Below are positions 1-9,801 of a DNA stretch of 64,000 nucleotides, in pieces (position 1 is the stretch's first letter; the number at the start of each line of letters is the position of its first letter). Source of the DNA: Mrakia gelida. Taxonomy: Eukaryota; Basidiomycota; Tremellomycetes; Cystofilobasidiales; Mrakiaceae. The position numbers and the translations under genes were made by a program. The notes under the pieces are model-generated. The model made no database searches. It saw only the letters and a list, made by a program, of their open reading frames with translations, and had not been told where the DNA came from. The stretch spans positions 1,674,001 to 1,738,000 of the forward strand of contig BRON01000005.1 of assembly GCA_024345305.1 (NCBI GenBank). The letters are read 5' to 3'.

Positions 1-397
1 GTAAGTAGTCCCTTCCATTTCCCCTTTCTCGACTCTCCTCTCGTCGTCGCCCAAAACGAACCCTCCTCCCCCTCTCTTTTTCGCTCACGCTCAAACAGAC
101 AGCATGCCCTCCCACACCCGCTTCAAGCTCAACCCCCTCCGAGATCTCCCTCCTCCCTTCGAGGCCATCCAACCCTGGGAGTTCGATCCCACCTGGCTCG
201 CAGCGGAGGGGAAGGCGAACGGCGAGGCGAGAGGGAGGACGAGTTGGGCGAGTACGAGTGAAGCGACGGCGGAGGGGAGTCTGTTTGTTGCTGGGGGTGT
301 GGGCTTGGGTGAGGAAGCTGGAGAGGAGGTGTCTGGGTTGGGTGGTGGGTTGGGAGCGGTAGCGGAGGGTGAGGAGGAGTTCCTCACGTTCGAATAG
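1..397 (+). CDS. 3' end of an unidentified gene (intron, then last exon)
   Basis: The window opens on a perfect donor, GTAAGT at base 1. A pyrimidine-rich stretch follows, with branch-like GCTCACG near 83 and an acceptor CAG at 96-98. The last exon (about 99-397) reads through MPSHTRFKLNPLRDLPPP and ends at TAG 395-397. The visible 98 residues have a conserved-looking head (PFEAIQPWEFDPTW, about residues 18-31 of the exon) and a Gly/Glu-rich acidic tail. Upstream exons lie outside the window, so the reading frame into this exon is inferred. I do not recognise the family. It converges on the minus-strand gene ending at 725. Confidence 0.55.
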
Positions 398-724
398 GAC
401 GGACGGGAACGCGCTTCGGTTAGGTTGGGTTTGGATCGTCTTCGCCTCGTCTTGTTCTTGCATTTTTCTCATTTTAGCATCATCACCAACAGCAGCATGT
501 TCTCCTTCATCTTTGACGACCCTTATGCATACCTCTTTTCTTTCTCTCTCACACTTATCAGCGAAAGGGGAGGAGATCCATCGCGCGCGTCTCTCTTCTC
601 TTGACTCGCTCGAATCTGTCGACGCGTTTGGCCATGACAAAGTCGAGAGAATGGACGAGAAGAGATTCATGCAAGATCGTAAAGCACCCCGAGAGAGACC
701 CAAAAGTATAGAAAGCGGGCTCGC
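398..724. other. Convergent intergenic spacer
   Basis: These 327 bases separate two genes that end towards each other and presumably carry both 3' untranslated regions. Open frames cross the stretch on both strands, but none has splice sites that close or a recognisable protein. Nothing else was seen. Confidence 0.5.
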
Positions 725-1614
725 TCAACCCCTCCTCCTCGAACTCCTCGAACTCGAGCTCGCCTGAGCGTCCAACAATCCCGAAGTCCCTCCTCCGCCG
801 TGAGAGAGCTTCTCCGGTTGAGATTGAGACTGACTTCCTTCGGGAGCGGCAATCTGCAACATGCAGGCCAACGGCGAAAACGTCAGCGACGAAGACGTGA
901 GAGGGAGATGGGGAGAGGGACGAAGCGAGCTGGACTGACCGGATCCGTGGAAGCTGTCGACCGACCTGTTGGCGGTGGGACGAGGGGGGTCTCGACCGGA
1001 GGAGCAGGGACCGAAAGGGAGGGTTCGTAGTACTCGGGAGAGAGGAAGTCGACTTGCCACATTTGGGCTGAGGAAGGGAAACGAAGCGAAACGGAAGGAG
1101 AAGGGAGGGAGGGCAGGGAGGAAGATGGAGGTCAGCTCGACGTTCGACTCCTTCCCTTCCTCGAGCGATCCATCCATCCATCCATCCTCCCAGCTCCAGA
1201 TTCGGATGTATATGGAAGGAGGTGAGAGCACTCACTAGCAGCATCCCACTGAGGTCCCCTCTTCTTCCTCGCCCAACACAACAATCCATTCCACTCCCTC
1301 GCTCCCTTGACACTCTTCGCTTCACTCTGAGCTCCAACCAACCCTCCTCCCGTTCCTCCCCCTCCTGCTCGAGGAGAAGGGTCGAGAAGGATCTCCCCTC
1401 GTTCAGCAGCCATTTCTCGAGCCAAGGCGAGCACTTTTCGAGAGGGTTTCTTGGTTTGAGGGGGAGGGGAGGAAGGGGAGGTGGGAGAGGAAGGAGTTGG
1501 GTTCGAGCCGCTGGCCGTTGCTGCTGGAGCGGGAGGGGGAGGAGGAGCTGAGGTTGGGAAGGGAGAGGGGACTAGGAGGTGCAGGGTTCGACGGTGGGGA
1601 CGGGTAGGGGCCAT
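725..1614 (-). CDS. Small three-exon protein of unknown function, 211 aa
   Basis: Three exons close exactly in frame: complement 1614-1236 (phase 1), 1067-940, and 853-725. Each intron has a clean donor (GTGAGT, GTCAGT), a CTGAC-type branch and an AG acceptor. The product starts MAPTRPHRRTLHLLV, a basic, Ser/Pro-rich leader that could be a mitochondrial presequence. Next comes a basic helix (KVLALAREMAAERGEI, about residues 61-76), a conserved-looking core (GLLCWARKKRGPQWDAA, about 108-124) running on into TQMWQVDFLSPEYYEPSL, and a Ser/Arg-rich tail. I do not recognise the family; the mitochondrial location is a guess from the N-terminus. It is divergent from the F-box gene at 1768, with about 150 bp between start codons. 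Confidence 0.65.
1168..1187. repeat. CATC microsatellite inside an intron
   Basis: Four tandem CATC units lie in the first intron of the minus-strand gene 725-1614. It looks like a simple length-variable tract with no evident function. Confidence 0.6.
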
Positions 1615-1767
1615 TGCTGCTAGAGGGAGATGGATGGATGGGACGAGGCGGAGAGGGATGGACGACGTTGTGCGAGAAGGAGGAGTTCGAGCTCGCGAGG
1701 TGTCTTCTTATCGCCCGACTCCATCTTGCCTTTTTCGCTTCTTTTTTTCCTCCAAGACTTCGACACG

Positions 1768-4459
1768 ATGGCCCAGCTCGAGGAGGTAGAAGTCTCTACG
1801 ACGTCCAAGAAGACGATGATGTGCGTCTCAGCTCCTCTACATCCTTCGAGCGTCGACCCTGAAAGCTGATCCTTTCTCGTCCTCCCTCCCTCCCTTCTTT
1901 GATCAGCTTCCCGTCTGAGGTTCTCACCGAGATCCTTCTAGATTTCGTAACCCCACCTTCACAGGAACCTCCCACCCTCCTTCCCTTCAGGCAAATCAGT
2001 ATACTTCAGGCTCAACTGGCTGCCTTTGCGCTCGTCAACCGAAGCTGGAACGTGAGCTTCCTATTCCTCCCTTCTTCGTCCTCCCTGACTCCCCTGTTAG
2101 CGCAAGGTCCGAGATCTGACACCGTTTGTTTATATGTTCAGCTCGTCGCCACCGCCCTACTCTACCGACACATACGAGTCCGAGGAGACGACAACCGCCT
2201 TCACCTCGCTTCCTCGCCCGACCGACGACGGCTCGTTCGCTCTCTCTCCTCCTTCGAACCCATCACCTGGACTTGGAGGAAACGGCCCTGTATCTTCCCC
2301 TCTCTCAACCACCTCAACAACCTCGTCGTATCCGACTGGGGATCAAACAGCGACGTCGATCTTAGGCTCGCCTGCCCCGTCCTCGAACACCTCTCCCTCA
2401 CCCTCCCTCCTCACGTTTGGGCTCCCACCGATCGCGACACCCTCCCCACCCTTCCTCCCACCCTCACCTGGCTTCACATCAACGCTGGTCCTCTCTCCTA
2501 CTCGCCTACCATCACCTCCGAGGCTCATCCGCTCCTCCAGTACCTCGCTGTCGTTTGGACGGAACTCAGGGAGGACCACGAACACTTCGACCCTCTGTCC
2601 TCGTTTGGACCCTTCCTCGCCCGGCTGGCTCCGTGTCCAGAGGTACTCCATCTCACTTTCCTGGATCAGAACGAGAAGCCTCGCTCGTTGGCGGAACGGC
2701 AGCCGTCGTCGCTGGACAAGTCGTGGACTCGGCTGAGGGAGCTTCACGTCGAAGGCGTCGACCTTGTAGACCTGATGGAAACGGTGGAACTTCCAGCTCT
2801 CGAGATCCTCTCCGTGAAGAGTAGTTCTCGCTCCGAAACCAACGAGGTCGTTCGCGTCGTCGAGGAGGGACTCAACAGGAGTCGACTTCCGAAGTTGGAT
2901 CGACTCAAGCTCGCGTCAGAGCGATTCGACATTCTCAACCCGTCCCTCTCGCTGGAAGCCACCCCAAGATGGACGTCTCTTCTGGAAGTCGGAGTCACCG
3001 TCGTCGATCGCATGGACTCTTCCATCTCGGACATCCAACAACGCGTTCGTCTGCGGTCGAGGGCGACGCGGTTCGTCCTCTTTCTCTCCTCCTTAGTTTC
3101 CCTCTCCTAATCCGCGTCCCAGTTGCTGACTCTGGCGCTTAAATTTCCCACCATCCTCAGACTCCCGGAGGAACTCTACTTCATCATCATCAGTCTCAAC
3201 TCCCTCTTCCCCGACACTCCTCGACTTCCCTTCAAGTTCGACCCTTGGATGAAGCCGGACAGCCCCAGCTACGACGAGTTCGTAGGAGCCATCAAGGCTA
3301 GGTCGACTTTCCTCGCTGCTGCCTCACTCGTTTGCCATCAGTGGAACGTGAGTCTCTCTTCCTCCGGGCCTGAACGCTCGTAAAACTGACTCGTCTCTTC
3401 GTCTCGTGTCTGGTCGCACTCTACAAGGCCATCGCATCCCCTCTCCTCTACGGCCATCTTCTCCCAGTCCACCCAACCACGATGTCATACCAACTCTACG
3501 ATCACCGCAACCTCCTCGATCGGATCAGTCGGATCTCAACCCAACAGCACCCAGAATTTTCCACCCTCCTCCTCGAGGCGTATCCTCCCTTCGTCTTTCC
3601 CTCCCTCCTTCACCTCGATACCCTTCGAGTCACCGGATCTGAACTGGAAGACCTTCAACAACCCCTCTCCACCACCTTCCCGCACCTCCAAACCCTCACC
3701 ATCTCCATTCCCTCCTCCAACCCAGCCGCAATCAGCTTCGGTCACCCCCTCGTCCTCCCTCCCTCCCTCGTATCCCTCTCCATCCACGTCGACTGGGACT
3801 GGGAATGTGACTTCCTCGCCAGCAATCTCCCTCATCTCACCTCGCTCTCCCTCCACATCTTCCTCAGATTTTCGGACGAAGGACACCCCTCCCTCGACGA
3901 CTTCATCGACCCTTCGACAGCCCTCCAACTCGAGACTCTCCGAATCTCGCTCACGGTTCTCGAAACGGACGCCCGGTACGACTTCGAACCCAACCTCCTC
4001 GTCAAGACTCCGAACCTTCGCTCCCTCTCCCTCAACGGAACTAGCGTTCGCGACATCCTCAGCGAACCAACGACGACGACGGCGGCGGCTTCGGAGCTCG
4101 AGAGGATCGAGATCTGGCAGGTCCCGCTCTTCGGTCAGGAGGCGACGCAGGTTTCGTTTGGATGGGACTTCGAATGTGTAGATCTGGAAGAGATGGAGGA
4201 GGATCCTTACTTCGACGCAGAGTACTCGATCCCGGCGAGTCTCTACCATCTCCTCGACAGGACGCGACTTCCGAGCCTTCGAACCCTCGCCGTCGCGAGT
4301 TTGGATTTCGAGAGAGAGGAGCATCGGATGGGAACCTTGGTGGCGAGGCATGGGTTTGAGATGGGTAAGATGGGGATTAAGATGGTGGATAGGTGGGGGA
4401 TTGGGTTTGGGGAGGTGAGGGAGGGGTGGGAGTGGGGGAAGGTGGTTGAGAGGACGTAG
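1768..4459 (+). CDS. F-box protein with two F-box/leucine-rich modules in one spliced frame, 781 aa
   Basis: Five exons keep one frame: 1768-1820, 1907-2051, 2142-3070, 3161-3347 and 3428-4459. Module 1 has an F-box (FPSEVLTEILLDFV, about residues 19-32, then the FALVNRSWN block) followed by leucine-rich repeats. Module 2 starts near residue 376 with a second F-box (LPEELYFIIISLNSLF, then LAAASLVCHQWN) and its own leucine-rich tail. Such proteins normally act as substrate receptors of SCF ubiquitin ligases: the F-box binds Skp1 and the repeats bind the target. The intron joining the modules (3071-3160) has a GTTCGT donor, CTGAC branch and CTCAG acceptor. A TAA at 3108-3110 would end a separate first gene if that intron were retained. 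Two overlapping genes, the second starting at ATG 3012, cannot be excluded. Confidence 0.75.
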
Positions 4460-5041
4460 ACGAGTGTCGACGGGGTGGAGGAAGGAGAGGAGGGAGGAGG
4501 AGGAGCTTTGGGTTGAGTCTTTGACGTTGGGAAGGATCACCATGCTCGCTGTTTTTGTACCCTTCGACGAGGTCTCGCTCGCTCTCTCAATTCTGGGAAA
4601 GAAAGGAATCGAGCAGCAGCTCGGAAGCGTCGACGATCTGCTTAGGTCGCATTCGTGCACCCTTCCATCTCAGCGTCTTGTTCTCGCGATCAGAATTCGA
4701 AGCCGCGGATGTGTGTTCGTTCGTCCAGTCTCTCGTGATTGGAGGAAGGAGAGAGAGAAGGAGACAAAAGCGAGACGACGCGTCGAAGTCCTCGTCGACT
4801 GATAGTCTCTTCTCGTCCCGTCGTCGACGTAGACCAGCTCTCTCGCGAGCGAGGTGGGACATATAAGAAAGTCATGATAAAGAGAAGGAGATCCCAAAAG
4901 CTCGGTGAGGGCGTATTTTCAAGAGGGAAGACGAAAAGTTCCGAGAGCGAACAAAGCGAGCGTGAACCAACGAACGAGAGCAACATACGGAGCGTAAAGA
5001 GCTAGAGAGAAAGAAGAGATGGCAACTAGCGAAGGGGAAGA
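4460..5041. other. Convergent intergenic spacer
   Basis: About 580 bp lie between the stop codons of the F-box gene and the polygalacturonase-like gene. It contains a palindromic ACGCGTCG near 4773-4786 and purine-rich runs. No coding frame with convincing splice sites or RNA gene was seen. Confidence 0.5.
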
Positions 5042-7414
5042 TCAGGCAGTAGTAACAAGAGGTCCATCAGCGCAAGTGAACCCGAGGTTGTCGAGCTCTT
5101 TTTGAGGAAGAGTGGTGGGATCGCAGAGGACGGAGATGGTCTTCTGGTTCGAGGCGACGAAGGGTCCGATGTCGATGAACCTTTGATGTCAAGAGAGGGT
5201 AAGTGGGTGGTCAGTTCGAGAAGCCGAAGCGAAGAGGGAGAAAGAGCAGGAGGAGGGGAGCGAGACGCGACTCACTTGAGTCCCGAGACAGTCTTGAAGT
5301 GGTCGAGCTCGAGAATGATGGCCTGCGATCCGTCGGCATCAGCGACGTAGTTCCAGCAGGGATCGGAGACGCAGGTGAAGTCGGAAAGTTTGGGAGCGAA
5401 GGAATCGATGTCTCCCTGGAAATCGAGAACGAGAAGAGAAACGCGTCAGGTCGAAGCCGAGGTCGAGGCTCGAAGATGGTCGAGAGGGATGGGAGAACGT
5501 ACCCAGAAGTTCTTGAACGTCAGATCCGTGATCTCGGTAGACTGGTTCTTGGCGTCGGTGGGAGGTCCGAACTGCTGGTCGTAGTAGGACTGTAAGAGAA
5601 AGAAAAGCGAGTCAGAGCTTGTTCGACGACGACGGGTCGAAAGAGAAGAGCTAGCGGAGGAGACGAGACGCAACGAACCTGCGTAACAAAGATAGGTTGA
5701 ATGACCTCTCTGGCTTCGATGTTCTCCCAGGTGATGTTTCGACCGTAGCCAGCTCCTCCGACCCAGGACTTGAATCGAGCGGCGTAGGTCCTGCGAAAGG
5801 AGAAGAAGGACGAGTCAGCGATCGAGCGGGACTCTATAGTCTAAGCAGTAGTAAAGAGAGAGAGTGAGAGGCTAGACTCACGATTTCTCGATCTTTACAT
5901 CTCGGATGATGATGTTCTCGACCGTCGAGTTGGCTCCTCCCTTTCCCAACGATCCGATGGAGAGTCCGTGAGTTCCTCGACAGTAGGCATTCCTGAAAAG
6001 AAGATCATCCGCTCCAGAAACGATGGCCACACAATCGTCACCTCCATAGACCACTGAGTTCTCGATGAGGGTGTGCTGAAGAACGAAGGCAGGAGGGTTA
6101 GATTGGATCGACGCGACGCGAGGGCGAACGCGCGCGAGCTTCTCCTTCTCGTTTTCGACGCTTCTCGAGGGACTGGGTCTACTCACTTTGCTCTTGACGT
6201 TGAAGCCATCGGTATTGAAGGGGAAGGCGCCCGAGTCGTTGCTGACTCCGTAGATGAACGTGCTGGTGATGGAGGAGAGGAAGAATGGGAAGTTCGTCGT
6301 CAGTGAAAGGAGACGAAGACGAGAGAGAGGAGAAGCTACCGAAGGACGAACTTGTTCAAGTAGTTGTAGCTTCCGAGAAGAGCGATGTTCCAGGCGATCT
6401 GCTTGTGGATCTTGAGGTCGAGGAGAGATCCACGCTTGACGTCGAAGGCGATGGTTTGAGGTCGGTTGGCGGAGAGAGAGTTGTCGGTGTAGTTCTTGCC
6501 TGTGGGGAGAGCGAGGATCGAGGGACGTCAGCTCTCAGGACATCACTTCAGGGTCGTCGTCGAAAAGGTCAGAAGTAAAGCGAAGCGGAAGCGGAAGGAC
6601 AAAGACGTCTCGCGACGCGTCGTGGGCTAGAGGAAGAACGAAGGAAGACGATACTGACTCTCGATCGACCACCACTGCTGTCCGAAGCAACTGATCCACC
6701 CCGAACCAGCATCCTGGGAACCCTTGATGGTAACGTCTTGTCCCTGGAAAGACATGTAGGCTGATCGATGGCGAGGAGAAGATGGTGAGAGAGGAGACAC
6801 GTCGTCAGATTCTGCTTCGAAGGTCGACGGACGCGAGAATCGAAGGAGTCAGAAAACTCACCCTTCCCGTACGTAGCAAACTTGGTGATGTTGGCGACCT
6901 GTTGCTGAATGAGGGTTCGGTTCTCCGGGAAGTTGAGGTTGCCTTCGATGGAGACGAGGACGTTGGACATGTTGGCAAGCTCGAAGGGAGACCACTGAAC
7001 GAACGAGATATCCAGCGAGACGAGAGATGGACGACCAAAAGGAAAGGAAGCGAGAGAAGAGGTCAGTAAAAGTGAGAGGTTCAACAAGAGAAAGAGAAAG
7101 AGATGCGGACGGACGATGTTGTAAGTCGTGTTGGGAGCGAAGACGATCTCGACGTTCTTGTGACCACAGTAATCCCAAGCGGCGAGAAGGTTTGGTGTGT
7201 CGTCTTGTCCTGGAGTGTGAGCGACGACGCATACCTCCTTCTTGTCCGAGTTGGCACCGTATTTGGAGTATTGGGTGGTGAATTCGTCCCAAGCCGAGTC
7301 GGTCGAGTTGGAGATGTCGTTGTTCCTCTTCTCCGCGAGGGTGAGAGCAGGACCGTTGAAAGGGCTGGCGAAGGCGACCGAGGCGGCGAGAACGAGAACT
7401 GGGAGGAGCGTCAT
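5042..7414 (-). CDS. Secreted GH28 polygalacturonase-like pectin hydrolase
   Basis: The start at 7414 gives a clear signal peptide ([18 protein letters not shown]). About ten exons follow, each bounded by GT-AG with a CTGAC-like branch, ending in ...ADGPLVTTA and a stop at 5042-5044. GH28 landmarks appear in order: [18 protein letters not shown] with GQQWW, NTDG, GGDDC (two catalytic Asp), THGLSIGS (catalytic His-Gly) and AARFKSW. The GQQWW plus AAR(F)K pattern resembles exo-polygalacturonases, which cleave galacturonate from chain ends outside the cell. The usual RIK substrate-binding motif reads RFK here. Substrate and endo/exo mode are inferred. The gene suggests a plant-associated lifestyle. 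Confidence 0.9.
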
Positions 7415-7732
7415 CGAAGGAAAGGAAGGGAAGGGAAGGAAGGGGAGGGAGATGGCGAGAGGTCGTCGCGGTTGGGAGGGAAGACGTTTGCCTTCCTTCC
7501 CTCTCGAACACGCGAGGGAAAAAGTGGTCCGGACGCTCAGGGCTGCCGGAGTCAGAAGTCAGCAGACTCGTTCAGCTGTTACTTGGCAGAAATGAACAGC
7601 GCAGAGAGGTCGAGCTAGCAGAGAGGTTGAGCAGCGCGGTCCGGACGAGTCGCGCTATCTATAACCCTGTTGAGTTTTTCCGACCGACGGGGTCGCACGG
7701 TCCGACGGAAATTTTGAGCTTGAGTTGAGGCG
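7415..7732. promoter_or_regulatory. Presumed promoter of the polygalacturonase-like gene
   Basis: This 318-bp stretch lies upstream of the GH28 start (minus strand) and downstream of the last exon of the small hidden gene. It holds CTATCTATAACC near 7657-7668, which is TATA-like on the + strand, opposite to the gene. No confident regulatory site could be assigned. Confidence 0.3.
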
Positions 7733-8289
7733 TCACGAAGGTCGATCCTGACTTCGTTTCCCAGCTCGTCCCATCTTCTCCTCGGTGCTGCTGAGGGAGA
7801 AGAGCGGAAAACGAGCTCACTTACCCGACGATCATCCCAAACCTTCCTCGGTTCGAGGCAGTTGTCCAGTCGGCGATTTCGATGTCCGTTTGGAGCTCAG
7901 CATCAACGTCTGCTGGTCGAAGGGTGGAGAGGGTCGGGGAAGGAGGAAAGTGAGTGAGCTCGAGGAGGGAGGGAGGGAGAGAAAGCACGCGAGAGGAGGG
8001 AGGTCGTCGAAGCTCACCTTCTCGAAAGCCAACTAAGACATCCTTCCCTCGAGCGGCTAAGACTCGACGTCGAGTGCAGGTGACGGCCCTACCTGATGAT
8101 GGGTGGAAAGGGGGGAAGGGGAGAGAGATCGTGGAAGGAAGGGAGTGAGAATTGGTGAGAAGGTGAGCTCGGAAGCGTGAAGAGGAAATTGAGACTCGGG
8201 GAGGCGAACGCTTCGACTTCGAGGCTGAGAGTGGAAAGGGAGCTCTTGCGCGCGAGCGATCTTGAGCGTGCGTTGATATATGTCATCAC
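7733..8289 (-). CDS. Small hidden multi-exon gene of unknown function (model incomplete)
   Basis: Three short exons fit one another exactly: complement 8092-8018 (75 nt), 7912-7825 (88 nt) and 7790-7733 (58 nt, ending TGA). The introns have GTGAGC and GTAAGTG donors and CCAG/CTCAG acceptors. The joined product reads RAVTCTRRRVLAARGKDVL, continues through GFREADVDAELQTDIEIADW and RFGMIVG, and ends STEEKMGRAGKRSQDRPS. The 5' part is unsure: the first exon may start at ATG 8289 (MTYINARSRSLARK...) with a weak GTCTCA donor, or may connect further up. No family was recognised. Phase agreement over three exons makes chance unlikely for the 3' half. Confidence 0.4.
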
Positions 8290-8290
8290 A

Positions 8291-8603
8291 TCAATGAGCG
8301 AGCGAGTCTCGGCTGCTGGGAAGAAGACGACGTAAGAGCAAAGACGAGGTCAGTTCGAAGTCGCGTCGAGCTCGAAGCGAAAAGACGCGGCGAGAAAGCA
8401 CTCACGAGAGATCAACTATACGCCTTCCCTCGATGTCCCAGTACGAGCACCGAATCTCTCCTGTAAGTATAGGATGATGGGATCGCGTCAGTTTGAATGT
8501 TTTCTCGAGGAGAGAGGAAAAGAACGCGACGAGACTCACCAGCTCTCGTGGGCTCAACCCTCGTGCGTCCACCATCCAGCCCCATCCTTAACCCAGCCGT
8601 CAT
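8291..8603 (-). other. Spliced exons downstream of the damaged F-box gene, frame uncertain
   Basis: Complement 8540 carries a GTGAGT donor and 8461 an ACAG acceptor with a CTGACG branch. A second exon (8460-8406) ends at another GTGAGT. Read together they give a plausible peptide, EPTRAGEIRCSYWDIEGR, ending soon after at TGA 8291-8293. This frame differs from the one in which the F-box gene stops at 8554. Either they are the true last exons of that gene, reached by a frame change, or the first exons of the small gene at 7733-8289. Confidence 0.35.
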
Positions 8604-9659
8604 CGCCCATCATCATCAGACAATACGATCTGCCAGCCTCGTCTAACGGGTCGAACACGAGCTCGAGATTGAACCTTGACGATGGAAACATGTCGCTGAG
8701 CTGATCCAGATAGAACGACGTGACCATAGCGAAGTCTTGCGACTCGGTTGGATCCAGAGGGTGATGAGGGCGATAAGAGGGATGAGGGTGCACGGTGAGG
8801 GTGAGAGTCTGGAGGACCGAAGCTTGAGGGTTTTCGATGGTGAGTGTATCGAGGGAAACGTGGAGGAGGGGGGGTTGCGAGTGGAAGAGGAGGTTCGAGA
8901 CCGAGGAGGTTTGTTGCAGCGAACGTTTCTTTTCGACCCAAAACCTGGTGTTGTCGAGAACAGGTTGTGCCTTCAAGTCTTCCGTCCAACTTGCCATGTA
9001 GGATGCTGATCCAGACGCCAGGTAGGAATCGCGCAAAGACCCTCCTTCCATCTCGTACTCGACCACCCCCTCGATCTCTCCTTGAACGCGAACTTCTTGT
9101 CCCCAATTCCCGATGCAGACCTCCTCCAGGTCCCCGAAGCCAGAGAAATCGAGGCGAGCCATAGAAGGCACTGGATGTATTCGCCCACTGCTGCTGGTTC
9201 TTCCCACGAAGCGATCCACGAGAAGACGGGGAAGTGATCTTGAGGGAAGCTGAGCTTCTTGACCCATCCTCTCCTCCTCGTCTCCTCCTCCCCTTCTCCG
9301 ACGAGGAGCCCTTCCGTAGGATCGAGGAACTGGATCCAATCCTCTTCTCGGCGGATGGTGACGTGGTAGAAGAGGTAGGGAAGGACGAGTTCTCGAAGAC
9401 CTTTGGAGACGAGGGTGAGAGGGAGGAGGTGGGAGAGGGAAGGAGGTTCGTCCAGTCGATTTGCGAGAGGGACGGGAGGGAGATGACGACCGAAGGCGAA
9501 GTGGAGGATGTGGTTGTAGATTTCGATGGGGATGGGTCGAGAGGGAGGAGAGGAGGATGTGGTGGATGGGGTTTGAGAGGGAAGGGAAGAAGGAGGAGGG
9601 AAGGGAGGAGGGGGAAGGAGAAGGTCGAGGGAAGGAGCGGGATCGTCGTTGCTGGCCAT
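8554..9659 (-). pseudogene. F-box protein gene with an apparent frameshift
   Basis: The start MASNDDPAPSLDL at 9659 leads into an F-box (RPIPIEIYNHILHFAFG, about residues 41-57) with the usual LTLVSKGLRELVLPYLFYHV continuation. The frame is good to about 9170 (...AAVGEYIQC) and then continues one frame away (PSMARLDFSGFGDLEEVC...) to a TGA at 8554. No GT-AG intron of correct phase and reasonable length joins them. One missing C in the TGCC run near 9165-9169 would restore continuity, so this is a real lesion or a sequence error. The F-box region resembles that of the MYND/F-box gene at 52732 (LFYHVTI...FLDPTEGL versus FYHSVTI...FFDPSNGL). Confidence 0.65.
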
Positions 9660-9801
9660 TTCGAGGAGCGGGTAGTTCCGGGGAGTATAAAGGCAAGGGT
9701 GAGGTTTGAGAGGGAGTTGAAGTACTGCGATCTCTCCGTTGCTGGCGGTCGTGAGGGATCGAGCAAACGAGGGAAGGAAACCGAGTTGAGCTCGCGCTGA
9801 A
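9660..9801. promoter_or_regulatory. Short bidirectional promoter between two F-box genes
   Basis: Only 142 bp separate the start codons of the divergent F-box genes at 9659 (minus) and 9802 (plus), so they must share upstream sequence. No TATA box or named element is obvious. Confidence 0.4.

Noticed and set aside
3536..4660. Open frame of 374 codons on the minus strand
   Set aside because: It is the antisense shadow of the second F-box module, whose sense frame is clearly coding and closes over five exons.
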